Notes: a model not told the origin generated them from the letters alone. 64,000 bases of DNA from Silvania hatchlandensis (GCF_025564065.1 NZ_JAMGZK010000053.1:1-64000); one strand, 5' to 3'. Counted from the first letter of the stretch, positions 18,053 to 27,900 are shown. A program made the numbers and translations.

Positions 18053-19354
18053 TCAGGAAATAGCGCTATGGTTGCCGCGCGGATTGACGCCCGCTACACG
18101 AGGTTTGTCTTCTGCGGCATCGTCCAGGGTGCTCAAATCGCGGTCGCACACTTCAGGCATCAGGATCGCAGAGATCAGCCCGATCAGCGAATAGACCACC
18201 ATCATCACCGCAATTGGCCACCATGAGCCGGTCATATTACAGAAGATCCCCGCCAGTAATGGGCCGAACCCGACTGCCACCAGACCCCCGGCCTCTTTCG
18301 AGATCGCCATCCGGGTAAAGCGGTTACGTGAGCCAAACATTTCTGCCATGGTGATATTCTCCAGGGCAAATAATCCCAGCACCGCAAAGTTGTGAATAAT
18401 GATAATCGAGGTCATGATCACCCCCGGCGAATAGGCGTTATCCACAATAATCGACAGCATCGGGTACGCCAGAATAATGGCGGAGATATTCAGCACAATA
18501 TAGGGTAAACGACGACCTATTTTATCGGACAGCCAACCCAGCAGCGGAATGGAAATAAAGCCGAGGATGGAGCTGATCATTAACGCATCGGTGGGAATGC
18601 TTTTGTTAAACAGCAGGGTCTGGACCAGATAACCGGCAAGGAAGGTCTGAATCAGACCGGAGTTACCCGCCTGACCAAAGCGCAGGCCGGTCGCCAGCCA
18701 GAACGATTTGCTCTTGAACATCGCTCCCAGGGTGCTTTCCCGATCGTCAGACTGCACGGGAGCATCTTCCGCATTGACCTGCTCAAATACCGGACTCTCT
18801 TTCAGGTTCATGCGCAGCCAGATAGCAAAGATCATGACGACCACGCTTGCGAGGAACGGCACACGCCAGCCCCAGGCCACCAGTTCTTCACGATCGAGGA
18901 AGAAGAACATCGCCGCCCAGATCGCCGTGGCGCTCAGGGTGCCACAGTTGGTGCCCATCGCCACCAGCGAAGAGATGATGCCGCGTTTCCCTTTCGGCGC
19001 ATACTCCGCCAGCATGGTGCCCGCACCGGAGATCTCTGCCCCTGCGCCCAGCCCCTGGACAATACGCAGCGTCACCAGCAGTACCGGCGCAAAGATGCCA
19101 ATCTGGGCGTACGTCGGCAGCACGCCAATCAAGGTAGTACAGATCCCCATCATGGTGATGGTGATAAACAGTACCTTTTTACGCCCAATCCGGTCGCCCA
19201 TTTTGCCGAAGAAAAACGCGCCGACGATACGGGCGATATAGCCCGCGCCGTAAGTGCCCATCGCCAGAATAAGCGCCATCGCGGCGGACTGTTCCGGGAA
19301 GAAGATCTCGTGAAAAACTAATGCTGCGCCCAGTGAATAGAGCTGAAAGTCCAT
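18053..19354 (-). pseudogene. ydfJ: ydfJ', MFS transporter truncated at the prophage junction
   Basis: The 433 residues match the metabolite:H+ symporter family and E. coli YdfJ, but start at MDFQLYSLGAALVFHEIFFP. Intact relatives have about 40-50 residues more, ending in a conserved EWYDF motif that forms the first membrane helix. Upstream the frame runs on as unrelated residues (LTKIAREF). E. coli K-12 ydfJ is truncated at the same residue by the Qin prophage. So the N-terminal piece should lie at the far end of this prophage. The transport protein is probably not functional. Confidence 0.8.
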
Positions 19355-19356
19355 AA
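19335..19356. other. Presumed prophage attachment junction
   Basis: Similarity to intact ydfJ homologues ends within the codons for (M)DFQLYSL, so the crossover core should overlap this stretch. The exact core cannot be set because the other junction is outside the window. A 10-bp perfect inverted repeat, ACGGGCTATT (19361-19370) and AATAGCCCGT (19385-19394), lies just inside the prophage. Confidence 0.5.
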
Positions 19357-19530
19357 ATTCACGGGCTATTTTCGTTAACCACGGAATAGCCCGTCATAAC
19401 CGGGTATTTATCATGATGTTGCCAGAGCAAAAACATCGAGGCAGGTAATATCCTAGGGTAATCACGGCATGTTTATGCCCCATCCCTGCCCCAAAAACCT
19501 CCTTAAAAAGCTATGCACCCCATCGTTGAA

Positions 19531-19548
19531 ACTGTATAAAAAAACAGT
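19531..19548 (+). promoter_or_regulatory. LexA box upstream of the DinI-like gene
   Basis: ACTGTATAAAAAAACAGT contains CTGT-N8-ACAG, the full LexA consensus, 40 bp before the start codon at 19588. The gene should be SOS-induced. Confidence 0.85.
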
Positions 19549-19587
19549 GTAAATTGCGTACTAAATCATTGTTGTTTTGGAGGCGTT

Positions 19588-19827
19588 ATGTTCGTTGAGT
19601 TGGTATACGACAAACGGAATGTAGAAGGATTATCAGGTGCCAGAGAAATAATTCTCAATGAGCTGACAAAGCGGGTACACCGGATCTTTCCCGCTGCAGA
19701 GGTGAAGGTTAAGCCAATGCAGGCGAACGGTTTGAACAGCGATGCCAGAAAAAGTGATCGGGAGAAGCTGAATCGGATGCTTGAGGAGATGTTTGAAGAA
19801 GCCGACATGTGGATGGTATCGGACTAA
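19588..19827 (+). CDS. DinI-family SOS protein (prophage)
   Basis: A 79-residue protein of the DinI family: short N-terminal strand (MFVELVYDK), a long Lys/Arg/Glu-rich helix and the acidic C-terminal helix (LEEMFEEADMW) with which DinI touches RecA. E. coli DinI stabilises RecA filaments and slows UmuD cleavage. It starts behind GGAGGCG and a perfect LexA box. It is the first prophage gene next to the attachment end, a common place for dinI-like genes in lambdoid prophages. Confidence 0.85.
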   Translation: MFVELVYDKRNVEGLSGAREIILNELTKRVHRIFPAAEVKVKPMQANGLNSDARKSDREKLNRMLEEMFEEADMWMVSD

Positions 19828-19876
19828 ACCTGTAAAGATGGACAAAGGTAATGCGGCCACTGGAGGCCGCTTTGTG

Positions 19877-19930
19877 CTGTGAGTTCAACGGGTCGATGCA
19901 ACGCTATCCTTAATCAATGGGGGGGCGTTG
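19877..19930 (+). repeat. Terminal inverted repeat, left copy
   Basis: A segment starting GCTGTGAGTTCAACGGGTCG is repeated in reverse at 20779-20830 with only a few differences over about 50 bp. The GGTCGATGCAACG core recalls IS30-family ends (GGTCAACGCAACG). The two copies enclose about 0.85 kb. Confidence 0.75.
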
Positions 19931-20212
19931 CCATGAAACGAAGATGAGGTCACAAGATCTTAAAAGCGTGTTCTGATATACGTTCAGGGGTATTTTCTTC
20001 ATCAACTGACTTCCCGCCAGCGCGGCAAGCTCGTCGATGAGATCCTACACTATCGTGATGGGCAATTACTGATTCTGCTCCCACTGACACTAATGAAACA
20101 TTCCATTGACGAATACCCGGCTCCATATCTTATGATCCAAAATTACGTTTCCACGCACCCAGAGAATTTATGTCTGCGTATGACAATATCTGAATAGACT
20201 GAGGACATCATT

Positions 20213-20668
20213 ATGATTCAAAAAAAAATACTACTTTACCTGTCTTTAGCATCCTTCCTCAGTACTCCTGCCTGGGCAATTAATAAAGAGTACCGGCAAA
20301 AACTGGAGCAATCCGGCTGTACGCAAGTGTCCGAAGCCCAGGGGTGTGATATCAATAAAACGAAAGCAGAAAACATTAGGGCTGGATTCGTCAATGACGA
20401 TAGCAGCAAGGCCTCTACTGCAAGCCCTTATACCGGTCAATGGCAGGCAATGAGCGATAGTGGGGCTGCCGTAGCCAACATCAGTATTGACGCAAATGAT
20501 AAAGTGACGATTAATGGTAAGGGCATTAAGGCTAAGAAACTGGATGGTGGCCTTCAGTTTAAACAGGGTAAGATTATTTACACCATTCAGGGTGACCGAC
20601 GCCTAGAAGGCGAAGATGTCTGGCGGGATACAGATGCCGGCACACAAGGAAAAATCCTCAAAAGGTAA
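20213..20668 (+). CDS. Secreted hypothetical protein (passenger of the IR element)
   Basis: A 151-residue protein with a clear signal peptide (KKILLYLSLASFLSTPAWA, cleavage after about residue 22), two Cys in the mature start (C36 and C45, possible disulphide), and a beta-rich C-terminal half (WQAMSDSGAAVANISIDAND, then YTIQGDRRLEGEDVW). Predicted periplasmic. I do not recognise the family. It has its own strong terminator and sits wholly within the inverted repeats, so it looks like cargo. Confidence 0.6.
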   Translation: MIQKKILLYLSLASFLSTPAWAINKEYRQKLEQSGCTQVSEAQGCDINKTKAENIRAGFVNDDSSKASTASPYTGQWQAMSDSGAAVANISIDANDKVTINGKGIKAKKLDGGLQFKQGKIIYTIQGDRRLEGEDVWRDTDAGTQGKILKR

Positions 20669-20675
20669 ACCTGTA

Positions 20676-20712
20676 AGCGAGAGAATACAGCATGTATTCT
20701 CTCGCTATTTTC
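20676..20712 (+). terminator. Terminator of the passenger gene
   Basis: A 14-bp perfect stem (20676-20689 with 20693-20706) with loop GCA, then ATTTTC. Lies 8 bp after the stop codon of the secreted protein. Confidence 0.85.
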
Positions 20713-20778
20713 AGTAAGGCGTCGACCTTATCACTGTCTATTTTTGTTCTTTACCTGTTTTCTTCGGTCAAGAACTAA

Positions 20779-20830
20779 CGTCCCCCTTCGATTAAGGATA
20801 GCGTTGCATCGACCCATTGAACTCACAGCC
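20779..20830 (-). repeat. Terminal inverted repeat, right copy
   Basis: The reverse complement reads GCTGTGAGTTCAATGGGTCG onward, matching the left copy at 19877 with a single change in the first 40 bp. Confidence 0.75.
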
Positions 20831-20933
20831 AAGAGCAGACTTAGCTCATCGACAACGTCAGTCCAAAAAAGAGTTATAATTTTTAGACTAATTTTTTGAA
20901 GGCCATATTTTAGACAGTGTGACGGGACATCAG

Positions 20934-21170
20934 ATGACTAAGACAGTAATGATTGATGAACTTCTGGTATTGACCAGAATGGCTAAAGCAGCATACGACA
21001 CACCCGTTAAGTTCATGGCCCAAAATGAAATAGATGTGGTCACGCGTTTTACTAAAACTTTCACACCACGTCTGGTTGAACAACTATGCCTCAGAATAAT
21101 TGAACTCGAGACTGAAGCTCGTGATCAGTTGAGTCTGCATAGGTTAAAAAGACATCCAGAACAAGATTGA
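20934..21170 (+). CDS. Small phage protein, possibly Ead/Ea22-like
   Basis: A 78-residue protein from the ATG at 20934 (MTKTVMIDELLVLTRMAKAA); a GTG or ATG at 20919 is also in frame. The pattern of an MTKT-DELL start and a later F-P-LVEQL-RIIELE helix recalls the Ead/Ea22-like proteins of lambdoid phages, but the match is loose. An AT-rich promoter region lies at 20860-20920. Confidence 0.45.
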   Translation: MTKTVMIDELLVLTRMAKAAYDTPVKFMAQNEIDVVTRFTKTFTPRLVEQLCLRIIELETEARDQLSLHRLKRHPEQD

Positions 21171-21286
21171 AGGCTTTACTGAACAAAACCTCTTTTAATT
21201 GCTGATATTCGCTCATAGCAGAAATAAAACCTTCAAAGTGAAGACCGCAGGCCTTTCGCATTTGACGTGTAACCGCGCACCACTAT

Positions 21287-21601
21287 TTATACGGGCAGGT
21301 CGTCAGCATCTGTACTATTGATGAAGAACGTCACCCTGCCCAGCACCTCGACTTCCTCCGCAGCAACCCCCTCTATCGCCTCGCCGTCCTCCGTGATTAA
21401 CGCCTTTCCCAAGAAGCGTGCGAATTGAGTCTGGCCGCAACTAAGGATCAGCAGAACCTGCCCCTTTACCAACCGGGTAACCGGCTCGATAACAGCAAAC
21501 CCGGATGACGTTTCCAGGATGCGGCTGTCTGGCGTCATGCATATGTTCGCTGGCGTAAGTCGCTGCTCGATATAGCCGGTAGCCGGTGAAGGGAAGCCCA
21601 T
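21287..21601 (-). CDS. UmuD-like protein without the catalytic dyad
   Basis: A 104-residue protein whose start, MGFPSPATGYIEQRL, matches UmuD (GFPSPAADYVEQRI), and whose end (VEVLGRVTFFIN) matches the last UmuD strand. In the aligned middle, UmuD's SGDSMI (catalytic Ser60) reads SGFAVI here, and the FTVKKL segment with catalytic Lys97 reads FARFLG. It therefore cannot self-cleave and looks like a processed-UmuD mimic or dominant-negative partner. The ATG overlaps the stop of the gene before it (TAATG). SOS-regulated through the LexA box at 21857. Confidence 0.65.
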   Translation of the reverse strand: MGFPSPATGYIEQRLTPANICMTPDSRILETSSGFAVIEPVTRLVKGQVLLILSCGQTQFARFLGKALITEDGEAIEGVAAEEVEVLGRVTFFINSTDADDLPV

Positions 21602-21840
21602 TAGTGAACTCTCCCCATATTGCGCAGGATCCACAGGCGGTTCTCGCTATGGTCTGTCGTCCTGTCGGCGAAGTCGGGCTGATAGCGCTCTATCCACTCG
21701 TTAGCGTCGTTCTGGCTGAAATGCCAGTGTACCTTCGCCAGTTCGCGGATGAAGTCGGCTGTGCGTAACCACCGGTAGCCTTTGGGGTTGTGCTGTATGG
21801 CGGCCACAAATGCGGCGTGAATTTCGTATGCGCGGGGCAT
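21601..21840 (-). CDS. SOS-controlled phage protein, function unknown
   Basis: A 79-residue protein (MPRAYEIHAAFVAAIQHNPK, then GYRWLRTADFIRELAK) that looks helical and has a winged-helix feel. It is the first gene of a two-gene operon directly behind a perfect LexA box and translationally coupled to the UmuD-like gene. Similar small genes occur at tail-fibre ends of enteric prophages. Candidate antirepressor or SOS modulator, by position only. Confidence 0.6.
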   Translation of the reverse strand: MPRAYEIHAAFVAAIQHNPKGYRWLRTADFIRELAKVHWHFSQNDANEWIERYQPDFADRTTDHSENRLWILRNMGRVH

Positions 21841-21856
21841 GTTTTGCGCTCCTTTA

Positions 21857-21876
21857 TACTGTTTTTATATACAGTA
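21857..21876 (-). promoter_or_regulatory. LexA box of the UmuD-like operon
   Basis: TACTGTTTTTATATACAGTA is a full LexA consensus (TACTGT-N8-ACAGTA), 16 bp upstream of the ATG at 21840. Confidence 0.92.
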
Positions 21877-21965
21877 GTTTTAATGCGAGTGCAGATCAAT
21901 GCGGGGCAGCCTATTAATGCGGAGCACTGAAATGCAGTGCGAGGGCGGCTAACGTTTCCTCCGGA

Positions 21966-22925
21966 TCATTTGTCCTTCAGCATTTCTTCAATCGCAGTCA
22001 GCCGGGCATCCTGCCCCTTTATTTTGCGGCTGAGCGCGTGAACAGCCAGCAGCACATCAAGCAGTAGTGCATTAGTGTCGAGCCGCAGCTGCTCATGCAT
22101 CTGCATATCGTCGCCCATGAACTCCATCAACTTGACGTAGTTTTCATCGATCTCCTGCAGGTCCTGAGCAATAAGACCGCGCCTCATACGATGCAGCAGA
22201 TCGTCGATAAATTTGAAATTAACGGGTTTCATATTATCGATGTTCGCCAGCGCCTCATCTGCTGCATCTTCGCCGTATTCGATGCCCTCTTTCATTCTCC
22301 TGTCAGAAACGACTGTTTTATTAAGGGCATACGTCGAGGAGCCAATGTAAAAATAAACATCGCTGCGGCCGGCCTGGACACTGAGGCGAGCGACGCCGCC
22401 ATCATCCCCGGCAGACAAGAGGTAACACTCACTGTACTGCCCGCTGCCGGGCCACAATGCAGCAACGCCCACCGTAGTTCCTGCGAGATTATTATTGTGC
22501 GTTTTCTTCGTTAGCAGAGGCATCACCCAGCTGCTAGTCGCTATGGTCGAAAGATTGAGGTCCTCACCGTAAAAGGCACCCTTCGCACTGATAACACCAG
22601 ACCACGCTGACACCGTTTTGCTATCGGAGGACCATTTATCCGGGGATCGCCCAACACCATCCATCCCAAAGGTGAAGTCCGGCCCGTCCGAAGAGCCGCT
22701 ACCCGCCTGAATAGCAGCAAAGCGACTGATGACACCCGTGTTACTGACCGAACGAACTGCACGCACAGCGGCGTAACTATCAAGGTTTGCCCCTACCCGA
22801 AGCTCTGACCGGAGATAGCCCCCGTTCGTAGAGGTATTATTACCCGGCGCGGATGTGACGCTCACCAGTGAAATCCACGTTCCGTTAGCCTGGGTTAACT
22901 CAATGCTGTCAATTCTGTTTGCCAT
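21966..22925 (-). CDS. Tail fibre/tip protein with S74 chaperone domain
   Basis: A 319-residue protein: beta-rich repeats in the first 200 residues, then a C-terminal intramolecular chaperone domain (Peptidase S74) starting VVSDRRMKEGIEYGEDA, whose Ser in SDRRMK is the self-cleavage residue, followed by LRRGLIAQ-type strand and a coiled coil (LLAVHALSRKIKGQDARLT). Such domains trim after helping trimeric fibre folding. Most distal tail-fibre gene of the prophage, 41 bp... downstream of the fibre pair, with no further gene before the SOS operon. Confidence 0.75.
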   Translation of the reverse strand: MANRIDSIELTQANGTWISLVSVTSAPGNNTSTNGGYLRSELRVGANLDSYAAVRAVRSVSNTGVISRFAAIQAGSGSSDGPDFTFGMDGVGRSPDKWSSDSKTVSAWSGVISAKGAFYGEDLNLSTIATSSWVMPLLTKKTHNNNLAGTTVGVAALWPGSGQYSECYLLSAGDDGGVARLSVQAGRSDVYFYIGSSTYALNKTVVSDRRMKEGIEYGEDAADEALANIDNMKPVNFKFIDDLLHRMRRGLIAQDLQEIDENYVKLMEFMGDDMQMHEQLRLDTNALLLDVLLAVHALSRKIKGQDARLTAIEEMLKDK

Positions 22926-22934
22926 GCTATTTCC

Positions 22935-23219
22935 TTACGCCCAGACGCGAGCAGGTGTTTTCGGGTTGACGGTGAAACCGTCCAAACCTGTTAAATCCAG
23001 AGCATCGTCAACAACGCGCAGATTCACGTGGTAGCCCGGTTCAGCTAAATATTCGAAAGGATCCTCTTCACCGACAGTCGTCGAAATAACACCTACGACG
23101 TCAAGGCAGATTCCAGGGTGATATAAATAGCCCTGCTCTTCGTTATCCTGAAAACCAAAAGTGATTAATGCCTGACGCATGTCAGTCGCGTCAGAAAAAC
23201 GCAGGTATAAATCTCTCAT
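22935..23219 (-). CDS. Small tail-fibre-region protein
   Basis: A 94-residue protein (MRDLYLRFSDATDMRQALIT...) of a type often found between fibre genes in lambda-like prophages. It starts inside the stop codon of the upstream fibre gene (ATGA overlap), so the two are translationally coupled. It may be a fibre assembly factor or a small structural protein; no catalytic motif seen. Confidence 0.55.
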   Translation of the reverse strand: MRDLYLRFSDATDMRQALITFGFQDNEEQGYLYHPGICLDVVGVISTTVGEEDPFEYLAEPGYHVNLRVVDDALDLTGLDGFTVNPKTPARVWA

Positions 23220-24898
23220 CAGCGGAGTCCGTTAATTTGATTAGGGGTAAGGACGCGGTGCCAGATACGAAAATTGCGGATGTGGTAAACAGCGAATGAA
23301 TTACCATTAAAAATAATTGCCGTGCCTGCTGACGTCGGTCCCGTCGGGATGTTTGCGTTACGTGTAGCAACCTTGCCGTCAAAGTACCCGGTTACGGTAT
23401 TGTTGTTAGCAACATCTACCGTCTGTACATATGTTTTCTTGTTGAATGGGTAGGTTACATTTTGAATAGCAATACCACCTGAACCTCGGTAAGAAATTAA
23501 CTGGCTCGAAACACCTCGTATGATGATGTCATTCCGTGCGCCCATGTTCGCCAGGAAGTCAACATAAGCGACGCCCGTAGTAGGCTGCACAAACTTATCC
23601 ACTGTGAACTCAAGTGCTATGGTCCGGGCGAAATCATCTCCTACATTCCTGTACCCGATATTACCTTGCGGCTGCAGGGTAAGCTGCTCGCTTGCCCTTG
23701 TCGTTGCCGCAGCTCCCGTAGGTATATAACTGGTCGCGACTGCATTTTTTTCGCACTGCGCTGTCTGCACGCAGATTATTGCGCCGATCGGTAAGTTCGT
23801 GCCGCTATTAAGCCATATACCGCCCGTTACTACCCCCGCACTTGCGGCTGTATATGTAACGCTCACATATACATATCCGTCACTCCCAAGAGACGACGTA
23901 TAGGTGAGGCCTGCGGTCGCACTCATATACCCGCCGGTATTACCGTCAAAAAAGGAGTCAGCTATCTGCGCGCCATCAAGCGTAAATCTGAATCGGATTC
24001 TGTAAGAAGTGGCTTTAACCCTCGCGGATAACACAACCACATCGCCGATAGCGACAGTTATGCCCGCACTCGCCGTAGCCTGGTGATTCGAACTGGTAGC
24101 GGCATTAACAGTGCCTTTAAATGTTACCGCCTGTGTAGTGCCGTCAATAATGGATTCTTTAGTAAGAGTGCCATTACTATTCCACTTCGCCGGGTCTTCG
24201 CTATTTAAAATGTAATTGGTACTCTGCCCCTCAATTAATAACCCGTCACGCTCAAAACGCGGCTCATTAATAGCGGCGGTCCGCAACACCCCTGATTTAT
24301 CGATATACGTTGCCGTAGTTGAACGGGTAAATGTCGCCGACTTCGTTGGTAACTCCAGCACCTGCCCCGAAATAGTCAGCGTATCGTATGGAGCAAACCC
24401 AGCCAGCAGGCGCAGGTCATCATTGAGCGGTGCCCATACGTCAGGGTAAGGCGCTTCCTCATAAGGAACTGTCGTCAGCAGCTGTGCGGCGGCAAGTGAT
24501 GCTGCGGCATTTGTCTCGCTGGTTTTGGCGTTGGTTTCTGACGTCTTGGCATTCGTCTCAGACGTTTTTGCATTGGTTTCTGACGTCTTGGCGTTGGTCT
24601 TTGAGGTATCAGCTGCAGTAGCACTGTCTGCCGCTGCGTTCTTTGATGAATTCGCCGATGTCGCACTGCTGGCCGCATTCGTCTCTGACGTTTTCGCAGC
24701 TGCGGCGGATGTTCCTGCAGCGGTCGCGGCGGCAATCAGCTTCGTCCAACTGGGGCCTGTTTTTTTCGAGCCATCGGCCAGAGTTACGGTGACGTCACCA
24801 GTGCCGGATAAAATCAGGTCCTGGTTGACGACATCAATTTGCGCCTGTCGAAAACCTTCCGTAACGGCTTTCGCTAAATCATCGGTAATCGTGGCCAT
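23219..24898 (-). CDS. Side tail fibre (Stf-like) protein
   Basis: A 559-residue fibre. Residues 1-60 look like the virion-binding head, residues about 60-140 are Ala/Ser/Thr-rich coiled coil with a perfect heptad ETNAKTS repeated several times, and residues 170-559 form beta-rich receptor-binding domains. The C-terminal part (LEFTVDKFVQPTTGVAYVDF ...) resembles a concanavalin-like lectin fold. It probably sets host range. It follows gene J in lambda order. Confidence 0.75.
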   Translation of the reverse strand: MATITDDLAKAVTEGFRQAQIDVVNQDLILSGTGDVTVTLADGSKKTGPSWTKLIAAATAAGTSAAAAKTSETNAASSATSANSSKNAAADSATAADTSKTNAKTSETNAKTSETNAKTSETNAKTSETNAAASLAAAQLLTTVPYEEAPYPDVWAPLNDDLRLLAGFAPYDTLTISGQVLELPTKSATFTRSTTATYIDKSGVLRTAAINEPRFERDGLLIEGQSTNYILNSEDPAKWNSNGTLTKESIIDGTTQAVTFKGTVNAATSSNHQATASAGITVAIGDVVVLSARVKATSYRIRFRFTLDGAQIADSFFDGNTGGYMSATAGLTYTSSLGSDGYVYVSVTYTAASAGVVTGGIWLNSGTNLPIGAIICVQTAQCEKNAVATSYIPTGAAATTRASEQLTLQPQGNIGYRNVGDDFARTIALEFTVDKFVQPTTGVAYVDFLANMGARNDIIIRGVSSQLISYRGSGGIAIQNVTYPFNKKTYVQTVDVANNNTVTGYFDGKVATRNANIPTGPTSAGTAIIFNGNSFAVYHIRNFRIWHRVLTPNQINGLR

Positions 24899-24918
24899 TC
24901 GTGATGTCCTTATAATGG

Positions 24919-24941
24919 AAAAACCCAGCCGGGGCTGGGTT
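24919..24941 (-). terminator. Hairpin between J and the side fibre gene
   Basis: ACCCAGCC (24923-24930) pairs with GGCTGGGT (24933-24940) across a GG loop; four As to the left give a U-tract in leftward RNA. One of several terminator-like hairpins within the late operon. Confidence 0.65.
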
Positions 24942-24964
24942 GTTGAGGTTGGTCATATTGGGGA

Positions 24965-27900
24965 TCAGGAGAAGGAGCCGGCGCCCCTGGTGATTGTCAT
25001 CGTTGGGGATGCGATGCGCTTACTTGATGTGCCGGTGCCAACAACCGTAATGGTGCCAGTAACCGTATTAGAGGTAATGTTTCGCACAGCATGTCGCACA
25101 GTGATCCAGAGCGAACCAGCACTGGGAGTGGGCACAGTAATAGTGCCAAGGTCCCGAACGTTTCCGTTAATATTCAAACTGATGTTTACTGCCGTTGCGC
25201 CTGTCAGTCCTGATGCAAAAATCATCGCCTCAAGCAGCGCGGATTTGTCCAGGGATGAAGAAGAGGAATCAGTAAACGTTATGGTCCTGGATGCCGTGTC
25301 AGCACCTGTCGTGACAGCGTCAGCCCCCACACCCACATTGGCAACATCCCCAATGAAGGACGTAGCCTCTACCGTGCCCCTGAAGCTACCGCTTGTAGCT
25401 TCAATGCTTCCTCTGAAACTCCCGTTGGTGGCGTAGATCGTCCCGCGAACGGTTACACCATTGAACGTTGCATACCCGGATTTATTGATATGCCAGCCGA
25501 CATTCCCCGTACCGTCCCAGTTGCTGGACTGGATATAATTGCCAATCTTGCCGTTATCCATGGAACCATCCTGGATAAACACAGACCTCAGGAACATTTG
25601 CCCGCCGGTGGCGGCAAATACCAGCTCCTGTCCGTTGGTCGTTGGGTTGTACAACGCAAACGTATCGGCAGAAATGAGGAAATTGGACGAGCCTGTGGCG
25701 TCGATGCCCAGCTGAATACCCGCGATGCGCTTCACGCCGTTGGCTTCCACCTGGACCTTAACGCCCCACTGCGCACTCAGCTTGCCGCTGATATCGGCAA
25801 CAGCCTGGCTGGTCGTCTGCACATTGGCATTGGTATCACCAATCGCAGCCGTCACCTGCTGAATGCTGGACGCCGTAGCGGTTGATAAATCCACCACGGC
25901 TTTGTCGATGCGGGTGACAGCTGCAGCGTTAGTCTGGCCGTTGGTTTCAACCGTCGCTTTAAGCGTGGTGACCTGCTCAGCCAGGGCACTGGTGGCATCC
26001 GCAGCGGTCTTCTTCGCCTCGGTGATTTCAGCTGCCGTTTTCGTTTCGCCAACGGCGAACGTGACGCGCTGATCCGAGAATGCCATGAAGTTGGCCAGAG
26101 CATTGGTAACGTTGCCGATAAGGCCACTGTCCCTGCTGGCCGTGTTGCCGTCCACTTCAACTTTCAGCGTATCGATGCGGCGGCCGAGCGCGCTGTCACC
26201 ATCCGTGCGGGCCGTGGTTTCAGTGCTGATGTCTGAGGTGTTCTGGTCAGTAGTCGCCTTAACCGCCGCCAGCGCGGAGGTCTGCGCCTTATCGTTATCA
26301 GAAACGGCTTTATCAATGCGCGTGACGGCGGCAGTGTTCTTTCCAACAGCCGTATTCAGACTTGATAGCGCGGTAGCCTGAGCCTCCTGCTCAGTTGTTA
26401 GCGTTGCCAGCTCCTGCGTTACGGACGCGTTGTTGTCATTAACTTTCGCCTCCAGCTTCGTCCGCTCGGTCACCTCTGCCTGCTGCGCAGTAATGCGCGC
26501 CTGACGTTCGGTGTACAGCAGGCCCGATGCCAGTTTCGACGGATCGTCACCGGTATAGCCACCCCGGATCTGCGTCGCCAGCGTCTCACGCGCCGTGGAC
26601 TCCGCCTGATCGCCAGCAACACGGGCTGTCGTTTCCTGCTGCAGCGCCGCCATACCCGCGCCGGGCGTTGGTCGTCCGATCGCCACCCAGTCAATCAGGT
26701 AATAATTTGTCGCGTCCTGTTTGGTGGACAGGTCCAGTCTGAGCTGGTTCATCGTGGTTTCTGTCAGCCACGGGATGTTGTCGAACTCCACCGTTGCGAT
26801 ACCGTTCGCGTCATAGGCAGGCTCGGTTACGGTGATCATGTTGGTGTCGTTGAAACCCCCAGTGCCACGCCACCGCAGCTGTCCCGCCCAGCCCGGCGCA
26901 CCGAATTTCCTGATGCGGAGTTTGATAAAGCGATAGGACGAGGAACTGATAGCCAGCGATCCCGGCGATGCCACCCACGGGTCAGTGGAATGGTTCGCGG
27001 GGCGAATCCACCCGTCAACGATTGTGGGAGTCCCGTTCCCGGTCCAGCCCTCTGCCGTCGAATCGAAGTACCAGATTTTGGCCGGGTCGAACTGGGTTCC
27101 AGTACCGGCAGAAATCTGCGCCATCGTCTGAGCCAGCGATTCAGCGGTGGTCTGAATCGTCTGGTTGACGTTGCTGATATCCGCGACGCGCTCGTTCTTC
27201 TCGGTCAGTAATGCCTGCCCGCGCGCCGTCGCCTCATCGGTGATCGCCTTTTTACGATCTGCAACCTCCTGCGTCAGGCCCGCTTTAGTGGCCGCCGACT
27301 CCGTTGTGACCGTGCTGATATCATCACGCGCTGACTGAATATCACCGCTGATATCGGTGATTTCTTTGACGAGGTCTTTGTAGGTATCGGTGCCTTTAAT
27401 CTGATTATCGAGATCCACCAGGTAGTCGGCAGCGGTCGAGCTGCTGCTGCCCTGAATCCAGCCCGTCCAGGCTGACTGGTTGCCGGTGCGATCGACAAGC
27501 CGCGCGCGGTACCAGAACCCCACTCCGGCTTTCAGACCAAGCTGCTGATAATTGTGCTGGGGATACGGCACCCCGGCCAGCAGCATGGCGTTCGCCCCGG
27601 TTGATACCGTGGAATACTGAATTTCCGTCTGCAGCGTATCGCCCGTTCCCGCAGGAAAATCCCAGTCCAGCTGAACGCCCCACAGTAGCGGCGTGGTGCG
27701 GAAATTACCCGGCATCGGCACATTGCCCGTTCTGCCTTTCAGGTGCGTCAGCACAGACGTTGCCCAAAGACTGGACGCGCCACCAGCGTTGATGGCGCGC
27801 ACGCGCACCAGGTAGTCGCCCTCGAAGATGCCAGGCACTTCAATATTACGCAGGCCAGTTTGAGGGACGTTAACCCACTCGCTATCGCCCCTGCGCCACT

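Larger units (their letters stand above)
19877..20830. mobile_element. Non-autonomous inverted-repeat element with a passenger gene
   Basis: Two near-identical 50-bp inverted repeats bound 954 bp that carry a secreted-protein gene and no transposase frame. After the left repeat come a few codons (MKRR then stop) and unclear sequence. Possible readings: an IS30-like element whose transposase gene was replaced, or a MITE-like element moved in trans. Whether target repeats flank it could not be established. Confidence 0.5.

Noticed and set aside
24500..24620. Regular repeats suggestive of a CRISPR array
   Set aside because: The 21-bp period encodes the ETNAKTS heptads of the side fibre gene; there are no spacers of unique sequence and no cas genes.
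24525..25436. 303-codon plus-strand frame rich in Val/Ala
   Set aside because: It spans the junction of two real tail genes and reads the reverse of their coiled-coil repeats.
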